From an uncultured bacterium (GTDB lineage: Bacteria; Hydrogenedentota; Hydrogenedentia; Hydrogenedentales; JAEUWI01): a DNA stretch of 7,180 nucleotides. The position numbers and the translations under genes were made by a program. The stretch lies in NCBI GenBank assembly GCA_937895305.1, contig CALAXS010000823.1:1-7180 (forward strand). The letters run 5' to 3'. Positions within the stretch are counted from its first letter, which is position 1. Every line of letters starts with the position of its first letter. The notes below the pieces were generated by a model. It was not told the origin of the DNA. It saw only the letters and a program-made list of their open reading frames with translations, and searched no databases. Positions 1-5,755 of this stretch are shown here, in pieces.

Positions 1-1010
1 ATGTTGAGGTATTCATTACCCACGACCTGGTCTGCGAGAACGTAGTTATTCTGACCCATGAGCATGGCGGGAAAAATAACGGCGTGAAACGGCACGTTGT
101 CTTTACCGATGAAGTGGCATAGACGGGTGTCGTCCTGCTGCCACCAGTCTTTCCAGGTGTCTTCGCCGCGCTTGGTGTCCATGGCCCATTGACGGGTGTT
201 GGTCACGTAGCCGATGGGCGCGTCGAACCAGACATAGATGCGTTTGCCTTCCGCTTCCGGGTCGTCGGTGGGAACAGGAATGCCCCAGTCCGTGTCGCGT
301 GTGATACAACGACTGCGGAGGTCATCTACCCAACCGTTGGCGATGCCTTTCACGTTGGCGCGCCATTCGGGGTGTTCTTCGAGCCAGGCTTTGAGTGGGT
401 CGGTGAATTTGGGCAGGTCGAGAAACCAGTGGCGGGACATACGCAGCACAGGGCTGGATTCGTCTCCGGGAATAACCGAGCGCGGGGTGACCAATTCATG
501 GGCCTCATACTGGGCACCGCAGTTCTCGCACTCGTCGCCGTTAGCATTATCGTAACCGCACTTGGGACAAGTGCCCTTCACATAGCGGTCGGGCAGGAAA
601 CGCTCCAGCTGTTCGGAGTACCACAGCTCCATTTCTTCCTGATGAATGTAACCTTGGGCATCGAGTTGCTTGAAGAAGGCCTGGGTGGTATCCACGTGAA
701 GTTCCGAGGAGGTACGCCCGTAGATGTCGTAGGAGATCCCGAGTTTTTCAAAGGCGGCCGCATTGGCGTTGTGATAGCGGTCCACCACTTCCTGGGGTGT
801 AATGCCTTCCTTGAGCGCGGTAAGGGTGATGGGTACACCGTGCTCGTCGGACCCGCCAATGTAGAGGGTGGGTTCGCCGAGTTGACGTTTGAAGCGGACA
901 TAGATGTCTGCAGGCAAGTATGCCCCGGCGATATGGCCCAGGTGGATGTTGCCATTGGCGTAGGGCAGTGCAGAGGTCACAAGATTTCGTTTGAATATTT
1001 TATCAGTCAT
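1..1010 (-). CDS. metG: Methionyl-tRNA synthetase, N-terminal part (gene cut by left window edge)
   Basis: Cytosolic class I aminoacyl-tRNA synthetase that charges tRNA-Met with methionine using ATP. I translated 336 codons on the minus strand with no stop; the gene continues off the left edge. The Rossmann catalytic domain starts at once: the HIGH motif appears as HLGH at residues 23-26, preceded by PYANG (16-20), and GSDEHG lies at 53-58. A zinc knuckle of two CxxC pairs (C148/C151 and C161/C164) sits in the connective domain. DWGIPVP (241-247) and YVWFDAPIGY (259-268) are typical MetRS motifs. The KMSKS loop should come just beyond the edge; the local NEYLN sequence resembles the form preceding a KxSTSR variant. 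The start at 1010 has no clear Shine-Dalgarno; an in-frame ATG four codons upstream (1022) is an equally weak alternative. It lies 107 bp downstream of the ABC exporter on the same strand, so it may be co-transcribed or use its own promoter. Confidence 0.97.
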   Translation of the reverse strand, partial: MTDKIFKRNLVTSALPYANGNIHLGHIAGAYLPADIYVRFKRQLGEPTLYIGGSDEHGVPITLTALKEGITPQEVVDRYHNANAAAFEKLGISYDIYGRTSSELHVDTTQAFFKQLDAQGYIHQEEMELWYSEQLERFLPDRYVKGTCPKCGYDNANGDECENCGAQYEAHELVTPRSVIPGDESSPVLRMSRHWFLDLPKFTDPLKAWLEEHPEWRANVKGIANGWVDDLRSRCITRDTDWGIPVPTDDPEAEGKRIYVWFDAPIGYVTNTRQWAMDTKRGEDTWKDWWQQDDTRLCHFIGKDNVPFHAVIFPAMLMGQNNYVLADQVVGNEYLN

Positions 1011-1051
1011 GACACATTTCATTTGTGTTTGGGATTATTGAATGAGGGTGT

Positions 1052-1057
1052 ATTGTA
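1052..1057 (-). promoter_or_regulatory. Possible -10 element for metG
   Basis: In the 107-bp gap between the exporter stop and metG, the minus strand reads TACAAT, which would place transcription about 35 bases before the metG ATG. No acceptable -35 hexamer lies at 15-18 bp, so this is a weak call. Read-through from the exporter gene is the alternative. Confidence 0.25.
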
Positions 1058-1117
1058 TCGAATTGAGGGGGGTAAACGCACCTTGTCGGTGGGGCGAAAA
1101 GTAAAATCAGGCCATGA

Positions 1118-2890
1118 TTACTTTTCCAGGGCATCCAGGTGGATGGCCCCGAATTGTTCTTCGCAGAGGTCGCGATAGTGGCCAGATTTTTTGATGAGCG
1201 TGTTGTGGGTACCGGACTGGACGATGCGCCCTTCTTCCATGACGACGACCTTGTCGCAGTCGATGATGGTGCTGAGGCGGTGGGCGATGACGAGGGTGGT
1301 GCGTCCTTTCATGAGTTGCGCCAGGGCGTCTTGAATAATGGCCTCGGCGTGGGAGTCGAGGTTGGAGGTGGCTTCGTCGAGGATGAGAATCTTGGGATCG
1401 CGGAGGAAGGCACGGGCGATGGATACGCGCTGCTTTTGTCCGCCACTGAGCGTAACACCCCGTTCGCCGATGATGGTGTCGTAGCCTTTGGGGAATTCAT
1501 TGACGAACTCGTCGACGTGGGCCATGCGTGCAGCTTCGAGCATGTCAGCCTCTTTCGCCCCACGGCGTCCGTAGAGGATATTGTCGCGAATGGAGCCGTT
1601 GAAAAGAATGGCATCTTGCATGACCATGCCGATGTTTTTACGCAGGGAGTGTTGGCCTACATCGCGGATGTCCTGGTCATCGATGGTGATGCTGCCTGCG
1701 TTAATGTCGTAGAAACGGGGCAGGAGTTTGATGAGGGTGGTCTTCCCGCCGCCACTACGCCCGACGATGGCCACGGCCTGGCCGGGTTCGACCTGGAGAG
1801 CCACGCCCTGGAGTACGGGCTGGTCTTCGTTATAGGCAAAGTGGACGTCGTTAAAATTGATACGGCCTTCGGTGACGTTGAGACGGGTTGCACCGGGGAC
1901 GTCCTGGATGTCGGGTTCCACATCCAGGAGTTCAAAAACCCGGTCCATGGAGGCGAGCTGGAGTTGTACTGCTGCGGAAGCGTCGGCGAGGCGGCGCATG
2001 GGCAGATAGAGGTGAGAGAGGAATCCATAAAACACGAGGAGCTCACCTGCGGTGATATGGCCACCGACGACGCGCCAGGTACCGTAACAGATGACGATCA
2101 TGGGGCCTATCATGGTGAAGAATTCACCGAGGGTGAACATCATGACTTGAATGCGGACGCGTTTCATGACGCGTTTGAAGTATTCGCGGTGGGTCTGGAA
2201 GAATTTGTAGCGTTCGCTGCGCTCGCGTACGAAGGCGATGATGACGGATTGGCCGCCGAGCTTTTCGTTGACTTCGCCGGAGAGTTCGCCCATTTGTGTT
2301 TGTACATCGCGCGCTGCGATACGGAGGCGTGGATTGAGTACACCGAATACGCTGGCGTAGAGGGGCAGGGTAAAGAGGCTGACGAACGCGAGACGCCAGT
2401 CGTAGAAGATCAGGAAGATGACGGTACCGACGAGGAAGATGAAATCGACACCAACGGAGATGACGCCCCGGTCGAGGATGCCCTGGGCACCGTTAATGTC
2501 GTTGATGAGTCGTGATGTGGTGGTGCCGGTACGGTGACGGGAGTGGTAGTCGAGGCTGAGCTTGAGGATGTGTTCGTAGAGGGCCTCGCGCAGGTCGAGG
2601 ATAGTGCGGTTTCCGGCGAGTTCGGCCCAGTAGCTGCGGTAGTAGGCGATGGGTATACGCACAGCAAAGATGATGACGAGGACCTGGACCACCTGGAAGA
2701 GGCGCTCCATCTTGAGTTCGCCGTCGATTTCGGCGAGGATAACGTAGTCCATGACGTAGCCGACGAAGTAGGGCAGGGCGAGAGCCAGGCTGAATTTGAG
2801 TACACCCGTGACTACTGAGCCAATGGCCCAGTGCGAGTAGGGCTTGGCATAACCGAGGAAACGCCAGAATGTGGGGGAACCGAATACCAT
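1118..2890 (-). CDS. MsbA-like ABC exporter half-transporter (permease fused to ATPase)
   Basis: Inner-membrane type I (type IV fold) ABC exporter half-transporter of 590 residues, working as a homodimer; MsbA proteins are about 580 residues. Six membrane segments are visible at about 20-43, 65-85, 143-163, 165-185, 250-270 and 276-296. The nucleotide-binding domain follows from about 340: A-loop Y353, Walker A GRSGGGKTT (377-385), Q-loop Q425, signature LSGGQ (481-485), Walker B ILILDE (501-506), D-loop SNLD (509-512) and switch H537. All catalytic residues are present, so it should be active. The MsbA family flips lipid A-core from the inner to the outer leaflet; that substrate is an inference here, supported by divergent hldE, and other lipids or drugs are possible. 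The ATG at 2890 is the only plausible start, since the next Met is residue 47 inside TM1's exit, yet it lacks a Shine-Dalgarno. The stop is TAA at 1118-1120. Confidence 0.95.
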   Translation of the reverse strand: MVFGSPTFWRFLGYAKPYSHWAIGSVVTGVLKFSLALALPYFVGYVMDYVILAEIDGELKMERLFQVVQVLVIIFAVRIPIAYYRSYWAELAGNRTILDLREALYEHILKLSLDYHSRHRTGTTTSRLINDINGAQGILDRGVISVGVDFIFLVGTVIFLIFYDWRLAFVSLFTLPLYASVFGVLNPRLRIAARDVQTQMGELSGEVNEKLGGQSVIIAFVRERSERYKFFQTHREYFKRVMKRVRIQVMMFTLGEFFTMIGPMIVICYGTWRVVGGHITAGELLVFYGFLSHLYLPMRRLADASAAVQLQLASMDRVFELLDVEPDIQDVPGATRLNVTEGRINFNDVHFAYNEDQPVLQGVALQVEPGQAVAIVGRSGGGKTTLIKLLPRFYDINAGSITIDDQDIRDVGQHSLRKNIGMVMQDAILFNGSIRDNILYGRRGAKEADMLEAARMAHVDEFVNEFPKGYDTIIGERGVTLSGGQKQRVSIARAFLRDPKILILDEATSNLDSHAEAIIQDALAQLMKGRTTLVIAHRLSTIIDCDKVVVMEEGRIVQSGTHNTLIKKSGHYRDLCEEQFGAIHLDALEK

Positions 2891-2897
2891 AGCGGGT

Positions 2898-2927
2898 AGT
2901 GTAGCAGGTAGCGGTGTGTTCTTTCAG
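2898..2927 (-). promoter_or_regulatory. Possible promoter of the ABC exporter, close to its start codon
   Basis: On the minus strand CTGAAA (2927-2922), 18 bp, then TACACT (2903-2898) gives a 4/6 match to a -35 and a reasonable -10. The -10 ends only 7 bases before the ATG at 2890, so transcription would begin at or next to the start codon. This fits the missing Shine-Dalgarno, but the -35 is weak and the call is tentative. Confidence 0.35.
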
Positions 2928-2935
2928 CCAACTGG

Positions 2936-2973
2936 AACAGATGCGGTGGTTGGGCTACAATGGCGCATCTGTT
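2936..2973. promoter_or_regulatory. Perfect 10-bp inverted repeat in the divergent promoter region (possible operator)
   Basis: AACAGATGCG at 2936-2945 is the exact reverse complement of CGCATCTGTT at 2964-2973, with an 18-bp spacer. The matching stops cleanly at both ends. The spacer contains the TACAAT proposed as the hldE -10, and the left arm overlaps where the -35 would sit. No T-run follows, so it does not look like a terminator. An operator for a dimeric regulator, or an RNA hairpin if transcription starts further upstream, are both possible; which protein would bind is unknown. Confidence 0.5.
2956..2961 (+). promoter_or_regulatory. Possible -10 element for hldE-ruvA
   Basis: TACAAT lies 44 bases before the hldE ATG. 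At 17 bp upstream the sequence TGGAAC (2933-2938) matches the -35 consensus at only 3 of 6 bases, so a regulator may be needed or the promoter may be of another class. It sits between the arms of the inverted repeat at 2936-2973. Confidence 0.35.
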
Positions 2974-3005
2974 TGAATCCCCTTTTATTGAACTGGAATG
3001 TATCT

Positions 3006-4478
3006 ATGAATGAGCAACGGTATAAAGATCTTTTGGACAAGTTCAGTGGTGTCCGTGTCCTGGCGGTGGGCGACATTTATCTGGATGAGAATGTCTATGG
3101 CAAGGTGACGGAGGTAAGTCTTGAAGCGCCTGTCCCGATTTTTGTGGTGCAGGAGCGGCGGTATAATCCGGGTGCTGCGGGAAATGCGGCGTGTAATGCG
3201 GCTTCGCTGGGGGGCCAGGTGACTATGGTTGGGGTTGTGGGTGCGGACCCGAACGCAGACATTGTGAAGCGTGAATTTGAAGCGCGTAATGTATCGACGG
3301 CGGGGCTTGTGCATGACCCGAATCGGGCTACAAATACCTATGGCAAGCTGCGGGCCGGGGGGCATAACATTCCGACGCAGGAGGTGTTGCGCACGGATAC
3401 ACCGAAGCCGGTGCTCATTAGTGGGGATATTGAAGCGCAGGTTATTGCGAAGATTGAAGCGTTGGCCCCGGAGCATGATGCAATTCTTATTGGTGACCAG
3501 GCATGTTCTACCATTTCGCAGGGGGTGCTGGACTGCATTGTAGCCTGTGCAGAGAAACATGGACTGGTGACGGTAGCGGATTCACGGGACAGGGCCGGGT
3601 TCTTCAAGGGTATTGATGTGGTGGTGCCCAATGATGCGGAGGCGGGGCTGGCTGCGGGGATTACCGTGAATGATGAATCGAGTCTGGAAGCCGCGGGTAA
3701 GCATTTACTCAAAACGGCGAAGAATGCATACATAACGCGTGGGCCGGAGGGCATCACGGTGTTTGAGGCGGAGGGCCGTATCACAACGGTGCCTATTCGT
3801 CCGGTACAGGTGCGTGATGTTACGGGTGGCGGGGATACGGTGGCTGCGGCGGTGATATTAACGTTGGCAGCGGGTGGGTCGCACGTGGATGCGGCGTTCC
3901 TGGGGAATATGGCGGCAGGGATAGCGGTGGCGCAAGAGGGTGTGGTGACGGTGACGCGTGCGGAGGTGGAGGCAGCACTCTTTGGCACCCATGGCCCGGT
4001 GAAGCTGAAGCGTCCTGAAGAATTGAAGGTCATTGTGGACGGGCTGAAGAAGGCAGGGAAGAAGGTGGTGTGGACCAATGGTTGTTTTGATATTTTGCAT
4101 GTGGGGCACATCACGTATCTCATGAGTGCCCGTGCGCAGGGGGATGTGTTGGTGGTGGGTCTGAACAGCGACAAGTCGGTGCAGTCCATCAAAGGGCCGG
4201 ATCGCCCGGTGATTAATGAGCAGGACCGCGCGGTGGTGTTGTCGGCTTTGTCGTGTATTGACTACCTGGTTATTTTTGATGACCCGGCGCCTATGGAATT
4301 GCTGGCGTTGCTGGAGCCGTCGGTCTATGCGAAGGGTGGGGACTATACTATGGATACGATTGTGCAGGAGGAGCGGCGTCTGGTGGAGGGCTATGGTGGT
4401 GCTATCGCATTGATTCCGGGTGTGGAAGGTCATTCAACGACGAAGATCATTGACAAGATCAATGAGGAGGAAGGCTAG
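3006..4478 (+). CDS. hldE: Bifunctional heptose 7-phosphate kinase / heptose 1-phosphate adenylyltransferase
   Basis: Cytosolic bifunctional enzyme (also called RfaE) of ADP-heptose synthesis for the LPS inner core. The N-terminal PfkB-type kinase phosphorylates heptose 7-phosphate at C1; the C-terminal domain transfers AMP from ATP onto heptose 1-phosphate. It has 490 residues against about 477 in E. coli. Kinase domain (about 1-320): GDIYLDENVYG near 22-32, SLEAPVP (38-44), NPGAAGN (54-60), and the PfkB active site DVTGGGDT (271-278) with catalytic base D277; the usual GAGD reads GGGD. Nucleotidyltransferase domain (about 340-490): TNGCFDILHVGH with HxGH at 365-368, GPDRPV (397-402), KGGDYT (443-448) and GHSTTKIIDKI near the end. 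The frame is open back to 2871, overlapping the divergent exporter, but homology begins at the ATG at 3006, which has a GGAA eight bases before it. First gene of an apparent operon with ruvA. Confidence 0.96.
   Translation: MNEQRYKDLLDKFSGVRVLAVGDIYLDENVYGKVTEVSLEAPVPIFVVQERRYNPGAAGNAACNAASLGGQVTMVGVVGADPNADIVKREFEARNVSTAGLVHDPNRATNTYGKLRAGGHNIPTQEVLRTDTPKPVLISGDIEAQVIAKIEALAPEHDAILIGDQACSTISQGVLDCIVACAEKHGLVTVADSRDRAGFFKGIDVVVPNDAEAGLAAGITVNDESSLEAAGKHLLKTAKNAYITRGPEGITVFEAEGRITTVPIRPVQVRDVTGGGDTVAAAVILTLAAGGSHVDAAFLGNMAAGIAVAQEGVVTVTRAEVEAALFGTHGPVKLKRPEELKVIVDGLKKAGKKVVWTNGCFDILHVGHITYLMSARAQGDVLVVGLNSDKSVQSIKGPDRPVINEQDRAVVLSALSCIDYLVIFDDPAPMELLALLEPSVYAKGGDYTMDTIVQEERRLVEGYGGAIALIPGVEGHSTTKIIDKINEEEG
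4464..4474 (+). promoter_or_regulatory. Strong ruvA ribosome binding site inside the hldE 3' end
   Basis: GAGGAGGAAGG lies in the last codons of hldE (encoding the EEEG tail), 7 bases before the ruvA ATG at 4482. The hldE stop (4476-4478) falls between this site and the start codon, so ribosomes ending hldE are in place to start ruvA. It is the only textbook Shine-Dalgarno in the window. Confidence 0.85.
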
Positions 4479-4481
4479 TTT

Positions 4482-5084
4482 ATGTTTTCTTTTCTTCGTG
4501 GTTCGGTGGCGATTAAGGCGTTGGATCATATAGCGCTGGACGTGAATGGCGTGGGGTACAAGGTGTTGGTACCGGAGAGCACCTATGGCAAGCTGGTGCT
4601 GCATCAGGAGGTGACACTGTTGACCTATTGCCATATCCGGGAGGATTCTTTTCAGATTTTTGCGTTTTTGAAAGAGGAGGAGAAGGCGTTGTTTGTAACT
4701 TTGTTGAGTATCAACAAGGTGGGTCCCAAAGTGGCCATGGCCATATTGTCGACCTTATCGCCGCAAGAATTCGGGCAGGCGGTTTTGAATAATGATGTGA
4801 CGGCGGTGACCAAGGTACCGGGGGTGGGCAAGTCGACGGCGCAGCGGATTGTGCTGGAGATGAAGACGAAGATGAAGCAGGAGGCGGATCTGGCGGTGTT
4901 GCTGGGTGAGGAAGGCGATGACGCTGCTCCGTTGCGAGGCGATGATGTGTATGAGGCCTTGATTAGTCTGGGCTGCACGCCTATGGAAGCGAAACAGGCC
5001 ACGGCCCGTGCGCGTAAACAAGCGGGTGAAGATGCGAAGGATGAGGAAGTGGTACGTATTGCCTTGAAAAATATGGCGCGATAG
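4482..5084 (+). CDS. ruvA: Holliday junction branch migration subunit RuvA
   Basis: DNA-binding subunit of the RuvAB branch-migration complex; RuvA tetramers hold a four-way junction while RuvB hexamers drive migration and RuvC cuts. The 200 residues match the family (203 in E. coli). Domain I is an OB fold (about 1-64) starting MFSFLRG, with the acidic pin preserved as E54-D55 in HIRED. Domain II carries two helix-hairpin-helix motifs, INKVGPKVA (77-85) and VPGVGKSTA (112-120). A loose acidic linker (about 135-152) leads to the C-terminal RuvB-binding domain III (about 153-200). It starts 3 bp after hldE with a strong ribosome site. Neither ruvB nor ruvC is visible here, so they must be elsewhere in the genome or beyond the window; ruvA beside a heptose gene is not the usual ruvC-ruvA-ruvB layout. 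Confidence 0.97.
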   Translation: MFSFLRGSVAIKALDHIALDVNGVGYKVLVPESTYGKLVLHQEVTLLTYCHIREDSFQIFAFLKEEEKALFVTLLSINKVGPKVAMAILSTLSPQEFGQAVLNNDVTAVTKVPGVGKSTAQRIVLEMKTKMKQEADLAVLLGEEGDDAAPLRGDDVYEALISLGCTPMEAKQATARARKQAGEDAKDEEVVRIALKNMAR

Positions 5085-5178
5085 CCATCTTTTCATAATT
5101 ATAGTTGAAGCATTTGCGAATTGGTCTGACGTTAAAGGGATATTATCATTTTGATTATCGTAAGGCCTCAGCCTAGCC

Positions 5179-5246
5179 CGTCATTGCGAGGAGTCACACC
5201 AAAGGCATGACGACGCGGCAATCTGGCTTGGCCCAGATGATTGAAC
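5179..5246 (+). repeat. Palindromic repeat copy 1 with conserved tail
   Basis: Begins CGTCATTGCGAGGAG and ends GCGGCAATC at 5223, followed by a tail containing TTGGCCCAGATGATTG that recurs next to the other copies. It differs from the copy at 5654-5698 at only three positions (5198, 5207, 5216), all transitions. Two of these break adjacent pairs in the inner stem, so this copy seems decayed. Confidence 0.85.
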
Positions 5247-5276
5247 AAATACAACGACGATTTTATTGCCCCTGTC

Positions 5277-5297
5277 ATTCCCAACTTGATTGGGAAT
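5277..5297. repeat. Hairpin with 8-bp perfect stem
   Basis: ATTCCCAA (5277-5284) and TTGGGAAT (5290-5297) are perfect complements around a 5-base loop. The preceding CCTGTCATT matches the linker that precedes a palindrome in the tandem copies (seen there on the minus strand), so a different hairpin occupies the equivalent slot. A further short pairing, CCCAAC at 5301-5306 with GTTGGG at 5322-5327, follows. Confidence 0.7.
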
Positions 5298-5358
5298 CCC
5301 CCCAACAGTATCCCAGCCCAGGTTGGGTGCAAAGTCGTAACGTTACCAGTTGAACACG

Positions 5359-5417
5359 CTCGTTTTCCGGAGCAGAGCTCCGGGATATGCATTCCCAAGC
5401 TGGAGCTTGGGAACGAG
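5359..5417. repeat. Compound three-stem palindromic element
   Basis: An outer stem CTCGTT/AACGAG (5359-5364 with 5412-5417) encloses two perfect hairpins: CCGGAGC/GCTCCGG (5367-5373 with 5377-5383, loop AGA) and TTCCCAAGCT/AGCTTGGGAA (5392-5401 with 5404-5413, two-base centre). The outer stem and second hairpin share two bases (5412-5413), so they compete slightly. The second hairpin resembles dispersed TTCCCAAGCT-type repeats that I recall from several bacterial groups; this is from memory, not a search. Confidence 0.7.
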
Positions 5418-5437
5418 GGGGAAGCACTTGCTTCGAC

Positions 5438-5540
5438 TGTCCAATCATCTGGACCAACTTTGATTGCCACGCCTCGTTTACACTCGTCTTGCAATGACAG
5501 GGCACATAGCAACGTCGTTTTATTTCACGTCATTGCGAGG
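5438..5540. repeat. Tandem duplication, copy A (103 bp)
   Basis: Aligns without gaps to 5564-5666 at a period of 126 bp with 9 mismatches by hand count (about 91% identity). It contains one minus-oriented palindromic unit (5462-5498, GATTGCC...GCAATGAC), its conserved TTGGYCCAGA-type tail on the left, and a plus-oriented half unit CGTCATTGCGAGG at 5528-5540 on the right. Confidence 0.85.
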
Positions 5541-5563
5541 TAGGGCGGGGTCGTTGTTAAGGT

Positions 5564-5666
5564 TGTCCAATCGTCTGGGCCAAGTTAGATTGCCACGCCT
5601 CGTTTACACTCGTCTCGCAATGACAGGCCAAATAGCAACGTCGTTTAACTTCACGTCATTGCGAGG
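5564..5666. repeat. Tandem duplication, copy B (103 bp)
   Basis: Second copy of the 103-bp block, separated from copy A by the unique 23 bp at 5541-5563. It carries a minus-oriented palindromic unit at 5588-5624 and runs directly into the intact plus-oriented unit at 5654-5698, whereas copy A ends in a half unit; copy A may therefore have lost its right-hand palindrome. Confidence 0.85.
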
Positions 5667-5698
5667 AGTCACGCCAAAGGCGTGACGACGTGGCAATC
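5654..5698 (+). repeat. Intact palindromic repeat unit
   Basis: The best-preserved copy of the family: CGTCATTGCGAG at its left end, GTGGCAATC at its right end, and a perfect 8-bp inner stem GTCACGCC/GGCGTGAC (5668-5675 with 5679-5686) with an AAA loop. The outer ATTGC/GCAAT arms add a second pairing. Similar GTCATTGCGAG repeats are, from memory, widespread between genes in many bacterial phyla. Confidence 0.88.
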
Positions 5699-5706
5699 TC
5701 TTTTTT
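5654..5706 (+). terminator. Probable rho-independent terminator built from a repeat unit
   Basis: The intact palindrome is followed on the plus strand by TCTTTTTT (5699-5706), giving a GC-rich stem plus U-tract. It would stop transcripts running out of hldE-ruvA before they enter the facing epimerase gene. The T-run begins some 12 bases after the inner stem, so the outer arms must pair for it to work well, and ruvA ends 570 bp earlier. Confidence 0.5.
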
Positions 5707-5755
5707 GGCTATGATTGAAAATCCAGGGATAGATTCAACACTCAGCTTTAGTCTC

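Larger units (their letters stand above)
5085..5755. other. Gene-free convergent region filled with palindromic repeats
   Basis: The 671 bp between the facing 3' ends of ruvA and the epimerase gene hold no credible coding sequence. Positions 5085-5178 look AT-rich and featureless. From 5179 to about 5720 the DNA is nearly all repeats: five full or partial copies of a GTCATTGCGAG...GGCAATC palindrome, a TTCCCAA/TTGGGAA hairpin, and a compound three-stem element. Open frames here (for example 5168-5512 minus and 5241-5543 plus) merely read through the repeats. The repeats could serve as bidirectional terminators or as non-autonomous mobile elements; no transposase is near. Confidence 0.85.

Noticed and set aside
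1012..1028. ACACA/TGTGT inverted repeat overlapping the metG translation start region
   Set aside because: A 5-bp AT-rich stem is too short to separate from chance.
1090..1125. AT-rich hairpin with T-runs just after the exporter stop codon (minus strand)
   Set aside because: The stem is only about 5 bp (AATCA/TGATT) and not GC-rich, so I could not call a terminator.
189..1178. Plus-strand open frame of 329 codons across the metG region
   Set aside because: It is antisense to clear MetRS coding sequence and crosses the metG-exporter gap; no domain is recognisable.
1139..2515. Long plus-strand open frame of 458 codons opposite the ABC exporter
   Set aside because: It lies entirely antisense to a gene with every ABC motif in order; the product is a low-complexity Asp/Glu/Gly/Val-rich chain caused by the exporter's codon use, with no recognisable domain.
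2871..3005. 45-codon upstream extension of hldE
   Set aside because: It overlaps the divergent exporter start, covers the promoter and inverted repeat, and has no similarity to HldE N-termini; the ATG at 3006 fits the family.
5168..5685. Several small open frames in the repeat island (for example 5168-5512 minus, 5241-5543 plus, 5464-5685 plus)
   Set aside because: They are translations of the palindromic repeats, with internally repeated peptides, no ribosome sites and no recognisable domains.
5179..5698. Possible CRISPR array
   Set aside because: The repeats are in mixed orientation, unevenly spaced and share their linkers, unlike uniform direct repeats with unique spacers; no cas gene is present.
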